Below the pieces are notes generated by a model. The model was not told the origin of the DNA. It made no database searches and worked only from the letters and a program-made list of their open reading frames with translations. Position numbers and translations under genes: made by a program. Below, one piece after another: positions 15,708 to 22,422 of a stretch of DNA of 22,422 nucleotides (position 1 is its first letter; each line of letters starts with the position of its first letter). The DNA comes from UBA8437 sp003445035. GTDB taxonomy: Bacteria; Planctomycetota; Planctomycetia; Planctomycetales; Planctomycetaceae. Location of the stretch: the NCBI GenBank assembly GCA_937901285.1, contig CALCHI010000436.1, positions 1 to 22,422 on the forward strand, in the 5' to 3' direction.

Positions 15708-16613
15708 ATGAGTGATCCTTTCAGGCAACGGAAACCCGGCTTCCCGACGGATCTTTCTCGTCGTTCCTTTCTCGCCGGCGGCGTCGCCGCGGGCGTGGCG
15801 ATCGGATCCCAGGGACTGATGGCCCCCGCGACCGCCTTCTCTGCTGGTAAGGACTCGCCCTACGCCGAGTTCAAAATGGGCATCCAGAGTTACTCTCTTC
15901 GAGGATTTGACACCCCGACTGCCCTCAAACACACCCGCAAATTGGGCCTGAAATTCTGGGAAGCCTATCCGCGACACGTCCCCCTGGGCACTCTGCCGGC
16001 ACACATCGCCAAGCAGAAAGCGATTCTCGCCAAGTCGGGAATCAAGCTGACCGCCTACGGTGTGCTGGGTTTCGATGCCAACGAAGCCAAGACCCGCCAG
16101 GCCTTCGACTTCGCCCGCAAGATGGGAATCGATTCGCTGAGCGCCAACCCGAAAAAGGACAAGGCGACCTTCGACCTGCTGGACCGAATGGTCGAGGAAT
16201 ACAAGGTGGCGATCGCCATCCACAACCACGGCCCGCGTGCTCTTTACGACAAGATTTCCGACGTCGAGACGATGGTCAAGGACCGTCACCCGTTGATCGG
16301 CGCCTGTGTCGACACCGGCCACTTCTTGCGGAGCGACGAGGATCCGGTGGAGGCGATCCAACGTCTGGGCCAGCGGGTCTTCGGCGTGCACCTCAAGGAC
16401 GTCAAGACGGTCACCGTCGGCGGCAAAAAGAAGAAGTTGTTCAAGATCGTCGGCGAGGGTGATCTCGACGTCGCCGGCTGCCTCAAGGTTCTCCGAAAGC
16501 TCAAGTACAAGCGGTGTGTGGCACTGGAGTACGAGGAGAACCCCAAGAACCCGCTTTCGGACCTGGCGGTCTGCCTGAAATCGGTTCGCGCCGCGGTGAA
16601 GTCCCTGGGCTGA
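15708..16613 (+). CDS. Tat-exported xylose-isomerase-like TIM-barrel protein (sugar isomerase/epimerase family)
   Basis: The 301-residue protein begins with a twin-arginine signal, SRRSFLAGG (17-25), and a hydrophobic stretch with likely cleavage near residue 43-46 (ATAFSAGK), so it is folded in the cytoplasm and exported. The rest is a TIM barrel of the AP endonuclease 2/xylose isomerase-like family. Metal-ligand candidates are the histidine of AIHNHGP, the aspartate and histidine of CVDTGHF, the histidine of GVHLKD and the glutamates of ALEYEEN. Members isomerise or epimerise sugars, but many exported planctomycete copies have unknown substrates. It converges on proB with a nine-base gap, and the long leader upstream contains the candidate RNA. 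Confidence 0.9.
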   Translation: MSDPFRQRKPGFPTDLSRRSFLAGGVAAGVAIGSQGLMAPATAFSAGKDSPYAEFKMGIQSYSLRGFDTPTALKHTRKLGLKFWEAYPRHVPLGTLPAHIAKQKAILAKSGIKLTAYGVLGFDANEAKTRQAFDFARKMGIDSLSANPKKDKATFDLLDRMVEEYKVAIAIHNHGPRALYDKISDVETMVKDRHPLIGACVDTGHFLRSDEDPVEAIQRLGQRVFGVHLKDVKTVTVGGKKKKLFKIVGEGDLDVAGCLKVLRKLKYKRCVALEYEENPKNPLSDLAVCLKSVRAAVKSLG

Positions 16614-16622
16614 TCGGTCGCC

Positions 16623-17771
16623 TCAGTCCCGGGACACCCCGTCGATGATCACGAGATTGTCCCGGTGGACGATCTCGGCGTACGGCAGGCTTCCCAACTG
16701 GGCGGGGATTTCCTCACTTTGCCGTCCGGCAATCTGGCGTGCATCCCGGGCGTCGTAATTGGCCAGTCCCCTGGCGAATTCCCGTCCCTGCGAATCGACC
16801 AGCGAAACGACATCGCCGTGCAGGAAACTGCCTTCGACGGCGGTCACGCCAATCGGCAACAGCGACCCCCCGCTCTCCAAAAGAGCCCTGCAAGCTCCCG
16901 CATCCAGCGTCATGCTCCCCCGGGGCTTGGCGGCGTAGCCGATCCATCGTTTCCAGGCGGGAATCGTCGCACCGTGAGCCAGGAACAGCGTCCCCACCTC
17001 TCGGCCGGCCAGCACATCGTCGAGCACATCGATCCGGGTACCGTTGGCCACGATCACGCTCTCGCCCACCGCGGTCACGCTCTTGATCGCCTCCAACTTC
17101 CCGCGCATCCCGCCCCGTCCCCCGTGACTGCGTTCGTCCTGGACCAGCTCCAACAGCCCGTCATCCCAGTTCTCCACCAACCGCAGTGGTTCATCGTCGG
17201 CCGGCGAAGCGAACAATCCGTCGACGACGGTCAACATCACCAACAGTGGGGCGGACAACAGGTTGGTGACCAGGGCCGCCAGCCTGTCGTTGTCACCGAA
17301 CCCGATCTCGTCCACGCTGACCGTGTCGTTCTCGTTGACGATCGGCACGGCACCGTATTCGAAGAGCGTGTTGAGCGTGTTGCGGACGTTGAGATATCGC
17401 CCGCGCTCGGTGAAATCCTCGGCGGTGAGCAACAACTGCGCCGCGTGCGAACCGTGTCGCTCGAGACAATCATCGTAGTGGTGAATCAGCCGAGCCTGCC
17501 CGGCGGCCGCGGCCGCCTGCAGGTGAGGCAGGTCGTCGGGACGGGCTCCCAGTTCGAGCACGTCGATGCCGGCTCCCACCGCCCCGCTGGAAACGATGAC
17601 CACTTTCCGCCCGGTTTCACGAATCCGCACCACCGCCTCGACCAGCGTGGCGATGCGGTCGACATCCAGCGTGGCGTCGGGCCGAGAAATCACGTTCGTG
17701 CCGACCTTCACGACCAGCGTCTCGGACGTCTCGATCACTTCACGGCGGACAAGATTCACGGGAATGGACAT
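16623..17771 (-). CDS. proB: Glutamate 5-kinase with C-terminal PUA domain
   Basis: ProB phosphorylates glutamate with ATP in the first step of proline synthesis. The 382-residue protein has the amino acid kinase domain at about 15-265: VVKVGTNVIS near the N-terminus, VIVSSGAVGAG, AAAGQARLI, the substrate loop IVNENDTVSVDEIGFGDNDRLAA split across two strands, and GGMRGKLEAIKSV. A PUA domain follows (about 285-370, with GSMTLDAGACRALLESGGSLLPIGV). The length is close to that of E. coli ProB. There is no Shine-Dalgarno sequence before the ATG. No proA lies beside it here. It is divergent from purF. Confidence 0.96.
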   Translation of the reverse strand: MSIPVNLVRREVIETSETLVVKVGTNVISRPDATLDVDRIATLVEAVVRIRETGRKVVIVSSGAVGAGIDVLELGARPDDLPHLQAAAAAGQARLIHHYDDCLERHGSHAAQLLLTAEDFTERGRYLNVRNTLNTLFEYGAVPIVNENDTVSVDEIGFGDNDRLAALVTNLLSAPLLVMLTVVDGLFASPADDEPLRLVENWDDGLLELVQDERSHGGRGGMRGKLEAIKSVTAVGESVIVANGTRIDVLDDVLAGREVGTLFLAHGATIPAWKRWIGYAAKPRGSMTLDAGACRALLESGGSLLPIGVTAVEGSFLHGDVVSLVDSQGREFARGLANYDARDARQIAGRQSEEIPAQLGSLPYAEIVHRDNLVIIDGVSRD

Positions 17772-17846
17772 GGGAAAATACGGTTGGAGAAACGGTCCTT
17801 CTCTTCTAGTTCATCACCCCGTCACGTGAAAGTGTGACCGGCCCCG

Positions 17847-17875
17847 TTGGTCTCACCCCCTGACCTCGTTATGAT
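17847..17875 (+). promoter_or_regulatory. Candidate promoter of purF
   Basis: TTGGTC (17847-17852) and TATGAT (17870-17875) are 17 bases apart; the -10 box matches five of six consensus bases. The start would be near 17882, giving a leader of about 40 bases. The -35 hexamer is identical to that of the infA promoter candidate. Confidence 0.45.
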
Positions 17876-17922
17876 GAGGCCTGCCTCACTTCCTTTCAGG
17901 ACGTGCACGGACGCCCGACGCC

Positions 17923-19503
17923 ATGGCCGAGTTATTTCACGAGTGTGGCATTGCCGCGGTTTACCACCTGCCCAACCGTGAGACCAGCCGCCTGGCACCC
18001 TCGCAGGGGGCCAGCCAAGCCTCGAGGCTGATGCCGCGACTGCTGTTGGACATCCAGAACCGCGGCCAGTTGGCCGCCGGGATGACCGCCTTCTGCCCGG
18101 ATCGCAAGCAGTTGATCGATACCCACCGGGACGTCGGCACCGTCACCGAGGTGTTCCATCTCAGCCACCCCAAACCGGCCGAGATGCTGATGGAGAAATA
18201 CGCCGGACCGGCGGCGATCGGGCACGTTCGTTACGCGACCTGCGGCCAGGACGACCGTAGCTACGCCCAGCCCTTCGAACGCCACCACATCCAGAAGTCG
18301 AAGTGGTTCAGCTTCGCCTTCAACGGCCAGTTGGCCAACTACCCCCAGTTGCGCAAGGAAATCCTCTCGCACACCGACTTCCACCTGGCCCGGGAAACCG
18401 ATACCGAAATCCTGATGCACCTGCTGTGCCAGGAACTCTCCGGTGACCAGACTCCCGATCTGCTCGACGTCCTCAGTGGTGTCACCCCCTGGCTGGACGG
18501 TGCCTACAACATCGTGTTCCTCAATGCCCAGGGAGACATGTTCGTCGCCCGCGACCCGCTGGGCATCCGCCCGCTGTGCTACGCCATCGACGGCCCGATG
18601 TTCGCAGCCGCGAGCGAGAGTGTGGCGCTCTCGCAGATCGGTTTCCACGACAAGGACATCCACAGCCTGCCCCCCGGTGGGGCGGTGATCATCCAGAACG
18701 GGGAAATCGACGTCCGTCAGTTCGCCCCCTCGCCCAAAAGGTCCCACTGCTTCTTCGAGTGGATCTACTTCGCCAACGTCGCGAGCACGCTCGATGACCG
18801 CAGCGTCTACATGACCCGCAAGGTACTCGGGGAAGAGCTGGCACGACTCGAAACGGTCCCCATCGACGACGACACGATCGTCGTGCCGGTCCCCGACACC
18901 GCCAAGGCCGCCGCCGCCTCAATGGCCTTCGAACTGGGTATCCCGTGCCTGGAAGGCCTGATGCGAAACCGCTACGTGGGTCGGACATTCATCGAGGGCA
19001 CCAACCGGGCCGACAAGGCCCGTCTGAAATACACGCCGCTGCCCGAGGTGCTCCAGGGCAAGCGGGTGGTGCTCGTCGAGGACACGATCGTTCGCTCGAC
19101 CACGATGCGGGCCCTGGTCTCCCAGCTTCGAGATCGCGGGGGAGCCCGGGAAGTTCACGTTCGAGTCGCCTGTCCGCCGATCATCGCGCCATGCTTCTAC
19201 GGCATCGACATGTCGACGATTTCGGAGCTGTTCGCACCGAAATTCATGGGCGGAAACGAGTTGACTCCCGAAATCGAACAACAGATGGCCAAGAGCATCG
19301 CCGCCGACAGCCTCCGTTATCTCCCGATCGAATCGATCGCCCGGTCGATCGACCTCTCCAGCGACAATCTCTGCCAGGCCTGCATCAATACGAAGTACCC
19401 CACCACCGCCGGCACCGAGCTTTACCAGATCGCCCTGGGCAACGATGGCACCCCGGGAGCCCGCACCTACGACACGCCCGAGCCGGTCACCACCAGGACG
19501 TGA
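17923..19503 (+). CDS. purF: Amidophosphoribosyltransferase
   Basis: PurF makes phosphoribosylamine from PRPP and glutamine, the first committed step of purine synthesis. The 526-residue protein has an N-terminal glutaminase with nucleophile Cys8 (HECGIAAVY), preceded by seven residues that may be removed as a propeptide. Arg103 is in GHVRYATCG and the oxyanion segment FNGQL is at 133-137. The phosphoribosyltransferase half has the PRPP loop VLVEDTIVRST (383-393). Cys276 (HCFFEW), Cys424 (PCFYGID), Cys484 and Cys487 (LCQACI) correspond to the four 4Fe-4S cluster ligands of the Bacillus-type enzyme. The usual HRGQESAG segment is altered to NRGQLAAG (46-53), so it is a divergent member. A good promoter candidate precedes it. 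Confidence 0.92.
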   Translation: MAELFHECGIAAVYHLPNRETSRLAPSQGASQASRLMPRLLLDIQNRGQLAAGMTAFCPDRKQLIDTHRDVGTVTEVFHLSHPKPAEMLMEKYAGPAAIGHVRYATCGQDDRSYAQPFERHHIQKSKWFSFAFNGQLANYPQLRKEILSHTDFHLARETDTEILMHLLCQELSGDQTPDLLDVLSGVTPWLDGAYNIVFLNAQGDMFVARDPLGIRPLCYAIDGPMFAAASESVALSQIGFHDKDIHSLPPGGAVIIQNGEIDVRQFAPSPKRSHCFFEWIYFANVASTLDDRSVYMTRKVLGEELARLETVPIDDDTIVVPVPDTAKAAAASMAFELGIPCLEGLMRNRYVGRTFIEGTNRADKARLKYTPLPEVLQGKRVVLVEDTIVRSTTMRALVSQLRDRGGAREVHVRVACPPIIAPCFYGIDMSTISELFAPKFMGGNELTPEIEQQMAKSIAADSLRYLPIESIARSIDLSSDNLCQACINTKYPTTAGTELYQIALGNDGTPGARTYDTPEPVTTRT

Positions 19504-19604
19504 ACCGGGTTCACCGGAATTCGAACCGGAAGATCCTGCTGGATCCCGGCCCCCCAACAACGGCGAACCCGGCTCCTTCACCGCAAACGGTCGATCCGCA
19601 ACCC

Positions 19605-21476
19605 ATGACGAGTCGTTGCGGCCCAGCACGCGTCGCGCAACTGCTGGCCGGATTCTCGGTCGTGCTCGGCGTCGTCGGCTGCGGTCGGGACGCGGCCGAA
19701 TCGTCATCGACCACCGAGCGGATCGACTCACCACGCCATTTCACATCCGGCAATCTCACCATCTGGTGGGATCGGGTGCCCGATCCTGTCCGCAAGCGGG
19801 CCCCCGCCCCGTCGATCGAGAGCAACATCCGTCCCGACGACTACATCGGCCCCGACGCGTGTCGCCGATGTCACGCCGAACAGCACAAACGATGGTCACA
19901 ACATCCCCACCGACGGATGAACGCTTTGGCCAACACCCAGAGCGTGCGGGGGGATTTCTCCGGAGCCGCCACGCTGCTTTATCTCGGCGGCAAGGCCACC
20001 TTCTTCCGCGCCGGAGACGGGTACCGTATGAAACTCGTGCGGGAATCCACCCACCGCACCTACCAGGTGAATCAGACCATCGGTTCGCGGTTCTTCCAGT
20101 ATTACGTCGGACGACAACTGGCCGGGCCGGAAGCCGACGGACACAAGTTCTACCGCGACAACCATGTCCTGCCCTTCGGCTACTGGATTGATGAAGCCAG
20201 CTGGGTTCCGGTCGTCCACATCGGCACCGAGTTCCCCGACGACCGCCGCACCGATCCTTTCGGCCGCCCCGCCACCGAACCGCCCTTCTTCTCCCAATAC
20301 AACCTGGAGTGCAACTACTGCCACACCACGTTTCCGCTCGGGGACATGATGATCCGTCAGCCGTATCTGATCGGACAACACGCCCCGCTTTCGCTCAATC
20401 TCTGGACCCCTGACTACCTCAAGTCGTCTCACGAGGAACTCTGGAACGGTGAACTCGATCCGACCAGGCTCCCCGACGACGAGTTGTCTCTCGTGTCCAA
20501 CCGGATGCAGGCGTTCGCCGCCTCCGAACACGCCGTCTCGCTGGGAATCAGCTGCGAGGCATGCCACCTCGGCAGTCGGCAGCATGCGGAGAACCCGAAG
20601 ATCCGTCCCAGGTTCTTCCCCACCGCTCCGGAACTGTTCGTCGAAGGCGGTCCGTCGGGGATTGACCACGGGAGAACGCAGGCCAACGTCAACTGGGCCT
20701 GCGGACGCTGCCACACCGGCGAGCGACCTGTTTACGCCGGGGGACTCTCGACCTGGAACTCGATCGAGTACACCGATGCCCGGCTCGGCGGCTGTTACAG
20801 CCAGCTGCGCTGCATCGACTGTCATGACCCGCACACCGCCACCACGCCAGGGGGGTGGAAGCGTCCGCCCGCCGAAACCGACAGAATCTGCCTGCAGTGC
20901 CACAAGACGTTCGCGCCGCCTGAGGCCCGGACCGCCCACACGCACCACCGGATCGGCAGCTCCGGAAGTGAGTGCATGAGTTGTCACATGCCCCGAATCA
21001 ACGAGGGGCTGCAGGATGTCGTCCGCACGCACACGATCCATTCGCCCACCGCCACCGAACCGATCGAAGCCAACCACCTCAACGCCTGCAACCTCTGCCA
21101 CACCGACCGTCCGATCGCCTGGACACTCGAACATCTCGACACGTGGTACGACCAGACCTACTCATCGACGAAGGTCCGCCGGAACTACCCCGCCCGAGAA
21201 CGTCCGGTCGGCACCGGATGGCTGAAAAGCGATCACGAATCGGTCCGCCTGGTGGGCCTGGACGCGCTGGCCCGGACACGTTCCGGCTGGGCCCTGCCCA
21301 GGATGCTCCAGGCTCTCGACGACCCGTTCCTGGTCAATCGCCAGTTCGCCACCCGGTCACTCGAATCCTGGCTGGGCCTGTCCCTGGCCGACATCGGTTA
21401 CCGGTTTCACATGTCCTCGGAACAGCGGCAACCCGGGATCCGGCGACTGCGACGGTTGCTGGTGCCTCAACCCTGA
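19605..21476 (+). CDS. Octaheme c-type cytochrome lipoprotein with HEAT-like C-terminus
   Basis: The 623-residue protein has a lipoprotein signal (hydrophobic 11-24, lipobox LGVVGC with Cys26), so it is probably anchored outside the cytoplasmic membrane. Eight CxxCH heme c sites are at residues 86, 236, 317, 366, 403, 429, 457 and 495. The 150-residue stretch between hemes one and two has YQVNQTIGSRFFQYYVGRQL, like the cytochrome module that in related proteins reads YxVxYTFGxxPLQQYLV. After the hemes, about 540-600 resembles one or two HEAT-like helical repeats (SDHESVRLVGLDALARTR). It likely carries electrons or acts as a multiheme reductase, partner unknown. It is not a clear hydroxylamine oxidoreductase. 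The ATG at 19605 was chosen for the signal peptide; there is no Shine-Dalgarno sequence. It begins 101 bases after purF. Confidence 0.9.
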   Translation: MTSRCGPARVAQLLAGFSVVLGVVGCGRDAAESSSTTERIDSPRHFTSGNLTIWWDRVPDPVRKRAPAPSIESNIRPDDYIGPDACRRCHAEQHKRWSQHPHRRMNALANTQSVRGDFSGAATLLYLGGKATFFRAGDGYRMKLVRESTHRTYQVNQTIGSRFFQYYVGRQLAGPEADGHKFYRDNHVLPFGYWIDEASWVPVVHIGTEFPDDRRTDPFGRPATEPPFFSQYNLECNYCHTTFPLGDMMIRQPYLIGQHAPLSLNLWTPDYLKSSHEELWNGELDPTRLPDDELSLVSNRMQAFAASEHAVSLGISCEACHLGSRQHAENPKIRPRFFPTAPELFVEGGPSGIDHGRTQANVNWACGRCHTGERPVYAGGLSTWNSIEYTDARLGGCYSQLRCIDCHDPHTATTPGGWKRPPAETDRICLQCHKTFAPPEARTAHTHHRIGSSGSECMSCHMPRINEGLQDVVRTHTIHSPTATEPIEANHLNACNLCHTDRPIAWTLEHLDTWYDQTYSSTKVRRNYPARERPVGTGWLKSDHESVRLVGLDALARTRSGWALPRMLQALDDPFLVNRQFATRSLESWLGLSLADIGYRFHMSSEQRQPGIRRLRRLLVPQP

Positions 21477-21486
21477 CAGCGACCGG

Positions 21487-22422
21487 TCAGTCAACGTCGT
21501 ATTCACTCGCCAGCCGAGTGAACTCGGTCAAGGCCTCGTCATCAACCCCCCCGGTCCAGTGGATCTCGACCGACGCCTCGGTGCCACCGACCAGTTCCCG
21601 GGCCGACACCTTGATGTGCCCGCTGCGGTCGTAGCCGTACTGCACTTCGATCGGAGACCCGGCAGCCAGTCCCGAAGGCAGATCGACGACCTGGAAATCG
21701 CCGATCACCGTACACGACTCGACGTTGCTGACCTCTCCCTCGAGCAACCGGATGTGGATCGCCCGTGGGTTGTCGGTGTTGGTGACGAACCGCTGGGTGA
21801 CCCGGCACGGCACCGGCGTGTTGCGGGGAATCATGATGTGATTCCAACGCTTCTGGACATCGTCACGGTCGGTCACCTCCACCCCCAGTGAATGCGAATT
21901 GACGTTCGAGGTGCTGATGGCTCTCAACCTGCCGATCACCGCCTGCCCGGTCACGCCGTCGGCTCCCTCATGCCGCGCCTCGAGAATCGCCGCATGGATC
22001 GCTGCGCCCTGGGCGACGGCCAGCTGTGGATCGAGAATCGTACTGGGTGGCTTGCCGCCGAGTTCCTCGAGCATCGCGCGGACACCGGGCATCGCCGTCG
22101 ACCCACCGATCAGCACGATGTCGTCCAGCTCAGCGCCCGAGATTTCGGCCTGGACGAGCACTAGTTCGGTGGTGTCGCGGGTCCGCTGCAGCAAATCGGC
22201 CGTCTCGCGTTCGAAGCGGGACCGGGTCAGATCAATCGAATACTCCCGGCCATCGTGAGACAATCGCACGGTGGTCACCATCCGCGTGCTTAGAATACGC
22301 TTGGCGTCCTCGCACACGTGCAGCAGTTGGAAGCCCACATCGGAGACCTCCCGCGGGTCGGTTCCTCCCTGTCCGATGATGTCCTCGGCCACCGCGTCGG
22401 CCAACCGGTTGGTCCAATCCAG
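21487..22422 (-). CDS. DnaK-like (Hsp70-family) protein, C-terminal part without helical lid (partial)
   Basis: The frame stays open to the right edge, so the N-terminal ATPase half is outside the window. The visible 311 residues start with DWTNRLADAV, which corresponds to the GGxDFD region of Hsp70 ATPase lobe II. DIVLIGGSTAMPGVRAMLEE is the conserved adenosine-binding motif and LDPQLAVAQGAAIHAAIL the final ATPase helix. The substrate-binding beta domain follows (SHSLGVEVTD, MIPRNTPVP, FVTNTDNPRAIHIRLLEGE, IKVSARE). After that only about 20 residues remain, so the helical lid of DnaK is missing. This suggests a specialised Hsp70-like protein rather than the main DnaK. Its neighbours are not dnaJ or grpE. 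It converges on the cytochrome gene with a ten-base gap. Confidence 0.9.
   Translation of the reverse strand: MDWTNRLADAVAEDIIGQGGTDPREVSDVGFQLLHVCEDAKRILSTRMVTTVRLSHDGREYSIDLTRSRFERETADLLQRTRDTTELVLVQAEISGAELDDIVLIGGSTAMPGVRAMLEELGGKPPSTILDPQLAVAQGAAIHAAILEARHEGADGVTGQAVIGRLRAISTSNVNSHSLGVEVTDRDDVQKRWNHIMIPRNTPVPCRVTQRFVTNTDNPRAIHIRLLEGEVSNVESCTVIGDFQVVDLPSGLAAGSPIEVQYGYDRSGHIKVSARELVGGTEASVEIHWTGGVDDEALTEFTRLASEYDVD

Noticed and set aside
17821..17838. GTCAC...GTGAC repeat upstream of purF, similar in arms to the hairpin at 14022-14056
   Set aside because: The shared half-site is only five bases, too short to infer a common regulator.
18945..19604. Upstream in-frame extension of the cytochrome gene
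   Set aside because: It overlaps purF and would place the lipoprotein signal in the middle of the protein.
21473..21490. CTGAC...GTCAG hairpin between the convergent cytochrome and DnaK-like genes
   Set aside because: The stem is only five pairs and no T-tract follows on either strand, so I do not call it a terminator.

Overview
The window is a dense, GC-rich, bacterial chromosomal segment with short intergenic gaps, genes on both strands and no mobile elements, tRNAs, rRNAs or CRISPR arrays that I can see. Gene content points to a member of the Planctomycetota. The indicators are a DUF1501-type secreted protein, a PhoPQ-activated pathogenicity-related (PqaA-like) protein, a Tat-exported xylose-isomerase-like protein, a multiheme c-type cytochrome lipoprotein with a HEAT-like tail, an Nramp-related carrier with altered motifs, and weak or absent Shine-Dalgarno sequences at many starts. 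This assignment is inferred from gene families, not from a marker gene.

Layout. 1-594 (-) is the N-terminal part of a DUF1501 protein cut by the window edge. 659-2090 (+) holds an enolase-superfamily (mandelate racemase/muconate lactonizing type) enzyme and a small protein with a probable Sm-like fold. 2112-6624 (-) reads as one block in the order infA, rnhA, recG, Nramp-like carrier, with a good sigma70-type promoter in front of infA. folK (6829-7551, +) diverges from infA; a 12-bp inverted repeat lies between them and overlaps the candidate folK -35 box. 7561-8937 (-) is the PqaA-like exported protein.

9087-14850 (+) is the most unusual part. Five genes run in one direction: a LuxE/PaaK-like acyl-adenylating enzyme, a LuxC/aldehyde-dehydrogenase-like reductase, a secreted protein with two apparent STN-like repeats, and the two subunits of a split thiamine-diphosphate 2-oxoacid decarboxylase. 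They are followed by a membrane CTP-dependent lipid (dolichol/phytol/diacylglycerol) kinase-like protein. The first two match LuxE and LuxC in order and length, but there is no luciferase gene. I read the block as a possible acid-to-aldehyde module of unknown substrate, perhaps tied to lipid chemistry; only the family assignments are firm.

14870-15193 (-) is a MazG-like nucleotide pyrophosphohydrolase with a four-cysteine tail. The 496-base gap after it (15194-15707) contains a near-perfect intrinsic terminator for the minus strand with no protein gene feeding it. It also contains a roughly 178-nt region whose ends pair and whose middle forms a long apical helix, so it is probably a small structured RNA gene. 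15708-16613 (+) is a Tat-exported TIM-barrel sugar isomerase/epimerase-like protein, 16623-17771 (-) is proB, and 17923-19503 (+) is purF with its own promoter. 19605-21476 (+) is an eight-heme cytochrome lipoprotein. 21487-22422 (-) is the C-terminal part of a DnaK-like protein without the helical lid, cut by the window edge.

The housekeeping genes (infA, rnhA, recG, folK, proB, purF) look intact. The accessory genes are those where substrate or partner is unknown.
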